64,000 nucleotides of DNA, from NCBI GenBank assembly GCA_000469685.2, contig LS997566.1, positions 14,014,118 to 14,078,117 of the forward strand, written 5' to 3'. This document shows positions 22,229-34,200 of the stretch, piece after piece. Each line of letters begins with the position of its first letter. Within the stretch, counting starts at the first letter, position 1. The notes under the pieces are model-generated. The model worked only from the letters and a program-made list of their open reading frames with translations, had not been told where the DNA came from and did not search any database. A program made the position numbers and the translations under genes. This DNA is from Haemonchus contortus. Taxonomy: Eukaryota > Nematoda > Chromadorea > Rhabditida > Trichostrongylidae.

Positions 22229-24583
22229 TAGATAAAATTTTGAAACTTCAAATAAAACTTTATGGAGAACTGTGACTTCAAGATTCCAGCCTATGTGGTA
22301 CTTCATGGCCCGCTTCAATACATTTGGCTTTGCCCTTGAAACGCAAAGTTGCGCTTTTCGACTTGCTTGTTGTTCAGAATGAAAGTTTTTGTTGTTGAAA
22401 TTACCAATGAAAACGCCCTATTATCTCGCTCTATCGTGAGAAGCTACGAAATTATCGAATGATCAAGAACCAAAGTCGGTGCTCTGGAGAGATTTCGTGA
22501 AGGACATGAACCAAATTAAGCCTAGCACAGAATAAATTTGTACCGCTGGCGTCACCAAGCCTGGCGTAAGGAGGGAAACATACCAGGAACATCCCACAAA
22601 CAAACTTACAAATTGGAGGAGCGATGGCACATACATGACAAGAATAAATGCTATAATGACGCCATTTTTTGGCGGTGTTCGCTACAGAACGTAAAAACGA
22701 TATGAAAATGAGAACAGCAAACTCCATAGTGTATGGGCATAACAGTGTAGAGCGAAGCTATGCCTAAAATAGAAGCAAATCGATCGAAACGTTCCTTTAA
22801 TGCCAAGCAATGTCATCAACATACATAATGAAGCAGAATTCAGCGCCGACCAGTCGACACGGTCCATGGAAGATGAGGTATAGCTCCTTACCACCAGAAA
22901 TGACCCTGAACACAACAAATGAATCAACAGTTGAAACAAATTTTTCTGCCACTTTATGGTTCCTAGGAAGATCTCTTCAATGAAGCATCCTCAACTAGCA
23001 GTTGAGCTTTTGAGCAGCCTCCTTTTCCCTCTTTTCATACACTTGAGCATTTGCAGGTAGCTTAGAGACCTTTAGCAAACTTTTCGTGTCCTTCAACACT
23101 TTTCTCTCACGTATATTCTATGTTCTTCAACAGTTTCCCTGCCTTAACCAAAAGTAGGTACTGAGCTTTTATTAGCTTCATTGTAGTTTGGTATCACCTG
23201 AGTATTACCAGAAGAACACCTGTAAAGTTACGAATTCGTTATGGATGGAATCTAGGACAAGATCAACAAAGCGTTATCGATCATGAAGATTACTCAATAG
23301 GAAAAGCGCTGTAATCACTTTCACATACAGGCTCTCGAAAACTCGACATTTACCACAATGTCCCATAAAGTGATATTGCAGGTTTGCCTTTGCCTTTCTT
23401 TGCTTTGTCGACAGAACAGCTTTATGTGATTGACGATCGATCCAAGCTAATTCAGATACTTGAAGGAGACCGTTTAAACAAACCGGCCGTCTTCATGAAC
23501 CTGGAATTATTCCAAAAGCTCTCGATTTGTATCTTACCCGACCATGCAAACAAACGCACAAAGTCAGTTGCATGAATTCCGGACTACTCGAGTCCAAAAA
23601 TATTCCAGACAAATAACCGGCCATTTGTCGTTATACTAGATCACTTGAACAAAAAGGGACCAATGAGACACCGTTGAGAGTTTGTATAGTAAAAGGGAAT
23701 TGCGGAGTGAGCTCAATTCCCAAAATAGGAATGAACGGAAGAGTTCACTTGCTGCAACAACTGAACTCCTGCCATCAATTGAACTCATTCAGGTTTTTGA
23801 GCTCTGAATTGAGGAAGTAGCGATTCCAATGTTTTCTAGCAGGGGTATCATTATCGTAGGCTAGGATTTCGCACTGTGGCAAAATTAGTTCCCGATAATC
23901 TTCTCTTCGATGCCTACCAAGTGTGCTCGGTTGAAATTCACGACTTTATCGTGCGAGATGTTCCACCAGGATGTACTTCAGCACAATCTGAACACTGATA
24001 GTGGTACCTCGTCCACAGCTGCGTTCAAACTCCGCCTTTCTATGACGCAGTTATTTAGGAGTTCAAAAGGTAACGTAACTAGCCAAATCTGTTCGTGTAA
24101 TGCTTTGTAGAAATTCTGTCTCACACCTTGTCAGATATGAAAGGATGCTGGAGATGCACCCCATTCTCACGATTTTCTAGAGACTATCTTCGTAAGCTTG
24201 AACTACCACGTCGCGTCTCAAAACCATGCATCTTTCCCAAATGCTATTTTCTTCACTCTTTCCGTCCCAGTCCTCCTGTATATGCTCTCACATCTGTTCT
24301 GTGCATGATACAAAACGTAAGCTTTGCACCCCTCACCCTAGGGTGTGAAGATCCTGGGTTAACATATCACGAAAGCACTGCATACTCACCTTTGTTGAAC
24401 TAGCAAGGCTGCCGAGCATGCGAAAAGATCGCATAAAGCAAAATTGAAAATCAGTATAGAATAAGTCTTGAGCTGTTGTGATGTCTTTTTTACTACCAGA
24501 AAAATCAGAAGCACATTGAAAATGATGCCGAAACTATTTGATAGCGTAAGTATCAAGATGCTGCACAAGCACATCAAATCCAT

Positions 24584-24600
24584 TTCCTGAAAGTGAAATG
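24584..24600 (-). promoter_or_regulatory. Probable trans-splice acceptor, gene B
   Basis: Minus-strand CACTTTCAG then GAA then ATG, identical in spacing to copies A, C and D. Confidence 0.5.
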
Positions 24601-24921
24601 ATTGTTACGGAAGCAAAAAAAACGAGTCTGTTTCATATGAGTTTTATGAAAAGAAGAAAACTTTGATTCAGATGAGGCAGTGAAATAACAAAAATCAGGC
24701 ACAGAAACTCGCTTCCTAGTTTTCTTGATTAGAACTCATCGCATACGCTTTGTTATTCGTCCTCGATAGTTCGAGTGTCTCTTATAAACAATTTCAATGA
24801 AATTTACATTCAATGAACAGTTCACGCTTCCCCAGCTTCTGTTACCCGAAATATCCTGGTGAGCTAGCTGAGCAGCTGAGCAGGTTCAGATTATGCACAT
24901 GGATCAAATAGGAAGTGATAC

Positions 24922-26493
24922 AGTGCGTTTCACAATTATAAGGTCACCCCAGATTTTTGCGATTCCGGAGAAAGCAGTCAGAATGGAATTTTTTGACAAA
25001 CACTGGTAGATTCCTCGTCACAATGTACCTCCGTACTCAAATTTTGGTCGCTATATCTTTCACCTCGATTTTTTTACGATTTTTTTAAAGATAGTGTCGG
25101 CTTTTGCACCGTTTCATAATTATAAGGTCACCCTGAGGAAGTAAGTGATTTATCAATGTTAATGGCATATGTACAACGGGTAATAATCTATAGCTCCTCC
25201 TTGTTTAGGAGCAACATCGAAGAGCCTGTGTGGCATACTAGAAACTAAGTTTAGAAGATGTTCCTCATCGGTTGCTCTCCATGCTTCGATAACTGCCCGC
25301 TTCAGCTCTTCTTTGCCCTGGAACTGACGGTTATTCGCATAAACCTGTCTGAATATTATGTCCCAGATATGTTTCATCCGACTGAGGTCGGGACTGCAGG
25401 CTGGCCATGGTAGGACGCTTATTTATTGGCATTGCAGCCACTCATCCGTTGCACGGCTCACATGATTGTAGGCATTATCTTGTCGAAAGACATAGTTGAG
25501 GTGACGGCGACGGCGTAGAAAGGGTACTAGATGATACTCCAAGACTTTCTGGTAATCCTTGAAATAGATACTGCAGCTCACGACAACACGACATCATTGC
25601 AGAACGCACCCAGCACCATAGGCTTCCTCCACCGAAACTGCGACGGCTGAAGTAGACTGGTTCCTTTCTCAAGTCGCGTTAGTACCGCTTGTTTCCGTCA
25701 GATTGAATTTCTTTTCATCCGAAAAGACGACCTGAGTAGGAATTAGTCAGCTCTATGGTGAGATTTCGATGCAGATCTACCTTTGCCCAATCTCTCCCTA
25801 GGTTCATCTTTGCGAATCCGAGTCAAGCCTCTTTGTGACGATCGGTGATTCGTGGCACCTTCTCCATTGCTTGCCTGGTGATGTTCTCGCATCTTCTCAC
25901 TGCTCTCCAGACTGTAGTTTTCTTCACAGAGAGGTTTAATTCCGATCGGATCTGGTTCAAGGAGGACGTACTGTTGGAAACAATCCTCAGAATTTTCCGC
26001 TCGTCACGGGTAGTAATCTTTCATGGGTGTCCACAGTCGGTGTTATATCTAACGACATGAGGACTCTCTAGAAATCTCCGAATGGACCAAGGGGATCTCT
26101 CTATTCGCCTGGAAATGGCTCGAGTACGGAGCCCACCTTCATGATGAGCCTTCCTATCAAACGAAAGCAGATGACCACGAGCCATGTTGACAGTCAGGTT
26201 CAGAAATGCCTTTGCTACACATGCTTGCCTTTACAAGTATCTTCAAACACGAAATTTCCTCTCTTCCATGAATAATTGTTCACTTTGTCAGGGTGACCTT
26301 ATAATTATGAAACGGTGCAAAAACCGATAAACTGTTCTAAAAAAGTTCAGAAGAATGCAGCAGCGGCTAAGCAACGGATACCCAGGTTATTCGTGCTGAG
26401 GAATCTGTTCATGATGCTAAAAAAAATCCGCGGTGATTACTTTTTTTGAAAGTGCAAAAATTGAGGGTGACCTTATAATTATGAAACGCACTG
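24922..26493 (-). mobile_element. Tc3-like DNA transposon with double terminal motif
   Basis: Ends CAGTGCGTTTC and inverted CAGTGCGTTTC lie next to TA. TTTCATAATTATAAGGTCAC-type motifs occur at both ends and again about 170-185 bp inside (25111-25133 and 26291-26313), giving imperfect terminal repeats of about 220 bp. Tc3 has the same plan, with a second transposase-binding site inside long terminal repeats. Size is 1572 bp. It lies in the spacer upstream of gene B; units A and D lack it at the matching site. Confidence 0.85.
25150..26185 (-). pseudogene. Tc3-like transposase relic
   Basis: Read from 26185 downward, pieces in changing frames follow a Tc3-type transposase: an N-terminal helix-turn-helix region, RDERKILRIVSN, the catalytic-domain segment FG-K-K-E-I, then RDLRKEPVYFSRRSFGGGSL (25610-25680) and the C-terminus YANNRQFQGKEELKRAVIEA (about 25250-25345). 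Several stops and frameshifts are visible, so the protein is not made. Confidence 0.8.
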
Positions 26494-29400
26494 TATTAGA
26501 GCTGATGGTACGTACAGGCTTAGCTGAAAGGAAACGAACAGTAGAGATTTGCGGTGCTCACGGCCATCCAAGTTTTTTTGGAGTTTGATCGGGTTCTGAG
26601 TCAGCTTCAGGAGGTTTTCAAACATATAGCAGTAATACAATACATGCACGCCTCAATGGTGTAGGTGGTAGAGATAAATTTCCTGCGTAAACACAGTACG
26701 CCTGAGTGAACCGAAAGATAGGATTCGTATGTTCAAATTATCGCGCAATTTGACATTACTTGTTTCGTGTACAGAAGAAATTTTTCACGCAAAACATCGG
26801 GAGCTCCACACATACATAGGTCTTCAAATCAACAATGACGCAGAGCCATACAGAACATCTCAAGCGTCACAAAGGGTTCTATTATGACGACTTCCCTTGT
26901 TTCCTCTACTGAATAGCTGTTGCAGAAGATAACAGAGACTCACACAGAAACCGTACAGATTCAGTGAATAGAAAGTAGTGGGGAGAGCTCAGCGAGTGGT
27001 TACTGTACTGCGTGTGGTGAGCTTATGGCTGCGAAGTGCCACCAGTCAACTGACCATGTGAGGTTATATTCCAGTTAGTTGAAGCCTAATAATGACGTAC
27101 GACATCTTCAAAAGGGTGCATTTCAATTTTGGGAATTTTGCTCGCATAGCTACGCAAAATGTGATGCTCACACTCTACTCGTGCTTTAAAGAATTTTCAA
27201 TTACTAGCAGTCATATGCAGGGAGGATCCTTTGTAGTAATATTTTTCGATGAGATTCTCGACCGAAGGTTTTAAGAAATTCACTCCAGTAGTAGTATTCA
27301 CAGTAGTACTGTCTATTCTAGATGACACTACGCCTACAGTCTGACCTCAGTTCCAGGTTGTTCCGTGGCCTACTGAACTGATCATTCACTTGAAAATGTT
27401 TGAGAGAGAAGGCTCAATTGAAAATTGTTCAAACACTTTAACACAAATGCCGAAAAATTGTAGAAAATTGTAGAAAACTGTAGAATTTCGTTAAAGACGA
27501 AATGTGTTTTCGAAAACGTTTTGGACTTTTAGAGGGCAGTTTGCACATGAAGGAGAAGTGCTCGAGCAGAACATAACACCCGTTCAACTACATTTTTGAA
27601 ATACTTTCTACACAATGACTACTTGTCATTTCATAACCGGAAAACTTTAAACAAACTTTATCTGAAAGCAAGAGATTTCTAGTTTAAACTCAATCTTTGC
27701 TTTTGTGCTTCTTATTATACAAGATGGATGAGAATAAGAAAGAAGAAACGATAGTGCCTCAGGTCCTTTCCTCACTGGAGAAGTAAGGAAATAATTGTTA
27801 TAACAGATAGCAACTTCTTTAGTAGCTGTATCAACTTCTTTAATGGCTACATTGGATAAAATGGTTTATTGACAGTATACTGAACAACTGAACCTCGGTT
27901 GAGCATACCAGTTTTTGAAGTTGATAGAAAATTTCGATAAAATAAAAATCGCGGACATATTTGCTGCAAAAGAGAGGTTGAAATAATGGAAAAAATTAAA
28001 CGAAACAAAGTAGAAAATCGTTAAGTTAAGTCGTCTTGCATGCAAAGTTGTTGTTATCATGGTAATATGCACGTATGCCTGGGACAATGTAATTGTACAC
28101 AGTTATACAAGCAGTTCCACGCATTCTACAGCTTTAGTTGGATAGAGGGAATGAATGGAAATATAGCATTACAGAAGTAATCTCTTCTGCATGGCGACCT
28201 CAGCAGAGAATAGTGTCTAGAAAAACTGTGCTACTGGAGTAACTCTTTACATTAGAAACTTGGAAGGTTTGTGGTCATATTCGCTTACATGGTATAGAAA
28301 CACTATTGTTTGTCGATTGGTACGCATTGGTTCCTTCCATCAAAAAATTTACGTAGAGAGCCGTTTCCTGTAAAGGTGTTATGTAAAGATGCATTGTGAG
28401 GGATTGCAATCAGCCAAAGGAGTAATTTCAACGCATTTACGCTCAACATTATCTTGAGATGTAAGGATGGCATGCTCTTTTTCTTAGTATCTCCGATTTA
28501 CTGTATTTATGCTTCAGGAATCAATCCTTAAACTCAGGCAAAATCAGATAACCCCACTTTTCAAATTCCATGCCTTAGCAACCAGTGACAAGCACATTTT
28601 GCGTACTCCGACAAAGAAAAAGGAACCTGTCGAACTTGTGTGGACAAGACTTGTGAGCATAATACCTAGTAATTCAGTATCAAAAGAGCCAATCCCTTCA
28701 CTGTTCTAGGATAAAACGCAAGCGTTCCTTACAGATTCATTGAACAGCTAGAGCTTCGACTTTAATCCGCCAGATCTACGAAATAACTTTTATACACTAT
28801 GACCCGATGTCCTCATCGTTGATATACATAGGTCTTCTACAATCGTAGTTAAGTGATAGCTATTTCTAGAAGCACGATTGTCATCAGAGACCCCTCGACG
28901 GGTATCATCATATTTATTAGATCCGTTTTCCTCAAACTTTTTGTTAAGCAAAACTTGTGTGATTCATGACTCTGTTATTCGGTTCGTAGAACTCATCTTT
29001 GAAAGGGAATCTGAAAGTCAGTGAAAAGTTCTGATAATGGAACATACTACATCATCTCCAATGGTGCAGCTATGGAGAGAAGAAGCTTTTCCGAAGATCT
29101 ATACGGAATCTAGCCACTATCTCTTCCATGATGGAATTCATTCCTCATTGCGAGGAGAGAAATTGACCAAATGCAAGAGATAAAACCTTTGAGTATAATC
29201 ATATGCGATCATCTCGCTTCCCTTACAGATTCACAAAGAGACAAGTTCGTCAACAACCCCGGCTGGTATGTATCAGACTCGGTGAAGATGTTCACGGTGG
29301 TGCTAGGAAGGCAGGTGGACTGTCAGTTAGGAGGTGACGTCTTTCTTCAAAAGTTCTCCAGCTGGTATGCAGGCGTGACGTTATGTACGTGAGCGACAGT

Positions 29401-31210
29401 CAATATTACCTCAAGATCCCGACTTATGAAGCAAAGCAGGGAGTAGATTAAGGGAGATTTGGAGCAGTGAGTCGTGTTGAGAAAAGCATTCTTGACTCCT
29501 CCGTCCCACACCCCCTAGCTCGCCAATGACATGAGGAGGAATCATTTTCGCTCTGAAAGGACATCCGCTTCATCTGAAGCCTAAGGAGAAGGTTTCTCGG
29601 ACTTCTACCGTAGTCTTTCCAACACAATTGTCCGCCTACCTACTTGACTACCATTAAAGGCAGAAATATTATATCAATCCCTCAACCTCCGCTCCAAAGA
29701 TTGGCATGTTTTTAGAGGTTCCTGAGTAGGTTCAATCCTGTCGGACATATACACAATATTAAAGACCCAATGGAGTGCTGCCGTGACTACATAAATCATC
29801 ATGTATCGAACCGTCATCGATTTAAAGACGCTCCTTGACATGGTTCAGAACTGGTCGCCTGAACAAAGGTAAACTGTAAATTCCTTTTCTGTATGTGAGA
29901 ATGCTTTCGTGAGTTCTGTAAGCAACTTCACGAACAGAATCTCACCGTTGCAAAAGAATGTCATTATCGAAGTGAAAAATTAGGAACGGTAGGACGATAC
30001 CGCCACAAAAATTTTCAGTGTCTCTTTTGGAAGCGTCATGCGACATTTGTAATGGAAAGACATGAAAGTAAAGGTCGACGGTCGTTTTGGCGCAAATGAG
30101 GTGCACAAAAAAACACCCCCAAAACTGTTCCTCCTCGAAGTTGTCTTGGAGAAGATTGGAAACATTGAAATACATGCTTAGGGTTCAGTTCTATAATGAA
30201 GCATTGCAGTACTCAGGGAACATGGAAGAACAGTTAGTTAGGAAGCCACTCTAAAAAGAGGAATGGATGGGTAATCCGCATTCGAGGGGTGCAGAGCATA
30301 GGGAGCGACATGTAGTCGTTGACGTTTTCATTACCACAGCTGTACAGAGCACTGACAGTCTTGTGTTTCTACTGAAGGTGTAGAAGATCGCTAAGCCATA
30401 ATTCAGTTTCAAAGAATCAGGACACTATGGTAATCCAGGCAAGCTAAAGAATGATCTTTTGAAAAACGTAAACAGCCCTCAGATAGAGTCGATTAATAAA
30501 TAGTATAGGTTAAAATATTCGGATTTTATTGAGATGGTAGATAAGGAGAGACAGCTTTTCCACTTTTGCAAATGTAGACAAGATTGAGATGGTAACTGAA
30601 GTGGGCCAGCACGACGATTCATTTTCAGCTGTTTGAGAGTAGGCTAGATAATTCTTAACTGAATGAATACTTCCATTGAAGGCAATCGTCTTTTGATTAT
30701 AGGGGTAGACATCTTTTCTAATGCTGAATCAGAAAGTTCGATAGCAGAAAACTTAACGGTATAGATTCTTCAAATTGGCCATTCCCATATAGCTCGATGG
30801 GCCGAATCAAGATAGAGAGAGACTGCTCGAAGAGATGACTACATCAAGCCGAATTTATACGAAACTGCCTTCCACTGTCGCTACGGGTTATGACAAGTTG
30901 TTTGGACTTCCTACATGAGTGGTTCTTGAGATAGTATAAGTAACGGCATGTATGGTACAAAGTGGAGCCTCCACCTCATACTATAAGGAAATCTCGGAAA
31001 CCATTTTTATCGCGAACTGTGTCTTTGAGAAGAACCAATTTGTTGATGAAGGGAGAAGAAAAAAAGATTCCCGTTGCCCCAATCAGGGTAGGCAGTGTTC
31101 ATAAAGGCCTTGGATTGTGAAACTTACTCAATTGACACCAATTGTTTGTTATTTATCAAACTTTATTGACATAGCAACGGAATACTCAAATGAGTGCAAA
31201 CAACTGCGTA
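26494..31210. other. Array spacer between genes B and C: no gene recognised
   Basis: About 4.7 kb homologous in order to the spacers of units A, C and D. The last part (30660-31200) matches the sequence upstream of the last exons of B (18700-18920) and D (43430-43985). It retains the empty site for the MITE found at 9257-9540. No conserved ORF. Confidence 0.6.
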
Positions 31211-34200
31211 TCAGAGCATAATATTCGGATCACTTATTCTGGTAGTTGACGCAACTGTCGATACTTTGATGGTGGAAGACACCTTGCGTTGGCGTAGAAG
31301 TGTCTTTCTTATCCAATTATTATAAGGACGAATAAAGAGAAACGAGGTAAGAGGACTGAGCACAGGAATCAAACCGATCAGTATGAAACAGGAATATTCG
31401 AGAAGTGGATGACGAATGATATCCAACTGTTCAATTGCGTACACGATGACGGCCAGTAGAAAGAAAGCAGGTAAACAGGCCTGCACCGTGAGAGCCTAAA
31501 ATGATGAGTTCAAGAATTTCGTCCTATGGCAACCTTTTAACATGGACAATGAAAAATGCATTGCGATGGTATTTAAAGAAAAAATGATCGCTTAGGTGCA
31601 TCAGCGACGTTTTCTGCAGAATGAGAAAATACCTATAAGTTGTAATCTCCTAGTTATTATAAACGACTACATGCGATATGGATGGAAGTGACATCACAGT
31701 GAAATTAAAGGTGGAAGTAAAATAGTGCCTAAGTGCCTAAAAAACGAATTCGAAAATGTCGTATGGGAATCGTTGGGACTGGCAAGAGGCTCATATTGCG
31801 CCGGTATCACAGTGAAATGAAAACAATGATAGTGAAGATAATATACAGTACCGTTCAAAAAGAAATCACCTTGAACCTTTTTTGCCATAACTCATCTCGA
31901 ACTCAATGTTTTTGACTGATTTTTTGATATGTTTTCAACAATATAGATTCTTAATGTTTCCATGACAGAACTCACAAGAATCGGTTTTATTGTGTTTAAA
32001 ATACAACTTTTCACAATATCTCTGAAGAGGACAAAATAAGAGCAGCTTCAACAATTTAAAATAAATCATCTGACTTGAACGATATCCTCATGAGATCAAA
32101 ACCTAAATAACTACTTGCCTAATACTTTGTAGCGAAGCCGTTGGCATCGATGACGGCTTGGCATCGGCGGGGCATGGAGTCGACCAACTTGTCGATCAGG
32201 CCCTGGTCCATTTTCTTCCATTCTTCTTCCAATTGGGCGAATCTCTGCGCAGCGTTTGTGGCAGTTTTACCGGCTACCCTTTTCTTGAGTTCCTGCCACA
32301 ATGGTTCGATAATGTTTAAGACTGACTGGGCCAGTCAAGGCATCGAACATTACGTTGACTCAGCCACTCGAGCACCCTTCTAGATCTGTGTTTAGGGTCG
32401 TTATCTTGTTGGAAAGTGAAATTTCTGCCGTGCAAACGACGCGCGAAAGGCAGCATGCTTTCTTCCAAGATGTCCACGTACATCTGCTGGTCCATGGTGG
32501 TGGGGATAAAGTGTAGAGGCCCCATGCCTCGGCTCGAAAAACATCCCCATACGAACACTGAACCGTCACCGTGCTTGACAGTTGGTAGTTGGTACTTGGG
32601 ATCAAATCTTGCGTTGCCAGGTCGTCTAACGAAGGAAATACCATTTGTACCAAACAAAAGAAACTTTGACTCGTCGCTCCAAATCACTTCACGCCATTGG
32701 TCGAGTGTCCAGTGTAGGTGCATGCGCGCCCACTCAAGCCTTGCCCTTCTGTTCTTCGGAGAAATTAACGGTTTTTTCACGGGTCTTCTTCCATATAATC
32801 CTACATTGCGCAGCCGTCTTTTGATGGTACTCTGAGATGGGAGCGGCGTCACTGTCGTTGATATTTCGGACAGTATGTCGGAAGATGTTCGCCTGGGATC
32901 TTGACGCGACGCACGAATGATCTTCCTGTCGTCCGCAGGAGTGGTTATCCGTGGCCTCCCCGTACTGGCGCGTTTGATAGGACCTCCGCGAGATCTTATT
33001 CTTCCGATGGCCTTCGTGATTGTAGACCGGGACACTCCAAACTGCTCTGAAAGTTGGGCATGGATTAATCCCTGCATTCTGCCTGTAGCTATGGCGGAGA
33101 GCTGTTCCTCAGTCAAAGAGCGGGATCCAAATGTTCGTCCCATTACTGAAAGAGATTTACCATCGAAACCAAGAACCCTCAGGCAGTTCTAGACTCAAAA
33201 ACTCTTAGAAAAACTCACCTAGTAACAGGCCAATTCTGCAAATTTTTTGAAAAAAAGCCATCCTGTTGGCGGGAAGCAAGCTCCCGCGTTCTTCGCATCA
33301 CAGGAGAGTCGAGGATATTTGAAAAAGGTGCTGCCAAAAAATCAGTCAAAAACATTGTGTTCGAGATGAGTTATGGCAAAAAAGGGTCAAGGTGATTTCT
33401 TTTTGAACGGTACTGTATGTCTATGTTCGACCGCTATCACTTAACCGCTATCAGCCCACAGCTGCGCTCCACTTTCAGGGTTTCCAAAGATCGTGGGTTA
33501 CGGGTTATCTTCATAAAAATGTAGCTTACTCACTCTACTCACTCTCTATAGAAGATGGCTTACCTGAAGTAGCTGGGAATGAATACGTCGATTGTTTTCT
33601 GACATGACTAATCCCATATCCAGCAGGGAAATGGTAAGTTTTCTGATCACATGAATAGCGATATAGATTGGAGTAACTGGTAATGTCATGTGGAGAACAG
33701 CTGGGAGTGATATCCAACTCAAAATGTTTCTGCTTCCGCCTACAGATTCCGACCGCACGTCATAACCGAAGTTCTCCTTTATCAGTTCTCTCAGTTCGGT
33801 TTCTTTTTCGTTGGCAAAGCAAAAGGATATCTAAAAAAAGAGGACTATAGTAGATTGTGATGGGCGTGAATGACGGCTAATATCTCAGCACAAAATCTCG
33901 ATCTCTTTGACGCCAGTATTCGTTGAACTGCAGCATTCAATATTCCAGTCTGGGCGCTACTTTCAAACTCACCCAAGGTGTCTTGGATTTGCGTTGGAAT
34001 GCTGAGTTGTGTTTCTTGCACAATTTTGTAAGTTGTTTATATCAAGAAATTCCTCGAGGAATTCACCGATTAAAACACCTTCAAGTCTCACGAAATTTTG
34101 TTGAAGACTATGAAAAACTTTGAATTGGGGAAGCTCGGTTCGAACCATATTCTCGAGTTTGAAGTTCAGACTGTTTTGCTGTAGTATGGGAAGCTACCCG

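Larger units (their letters stand above)
18921..24583 (-). pseudogene. Srd-type chemoreceptor gene B (five exons, two nonsense codons)
   Basis: Exons on the minus strand: 24390-24583, 22825-22905, 22610-22763, 19876-20142 and about 18921-19157, all with GT-AG junctions in the same phases as copies C and D. The seven-TM Srd layout is complete: NFALCDLFAC after TM2, HGPCRLVG in TM3, SFSYRFYVL, MSENNRRIHSQLLQ, ALTVQACLP and LSPLTSFLFIRPYN. Two lesions are present: TAG at 22682-22684 right after FYVL (Lys in C, Met in D), and TAG at 18921-18923, which removes about 18 C-terminal residues. The first stop lies in the loop after TM3 and should abolish the receptor. A foldback transposon lies in intron 3. 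Confidence 0.85.

Noticed and set aside
32416..32835. 139-codon plus-strand ORF
   Set aside because: It is antisense to the Tc1 transposase, which explains the open frame.
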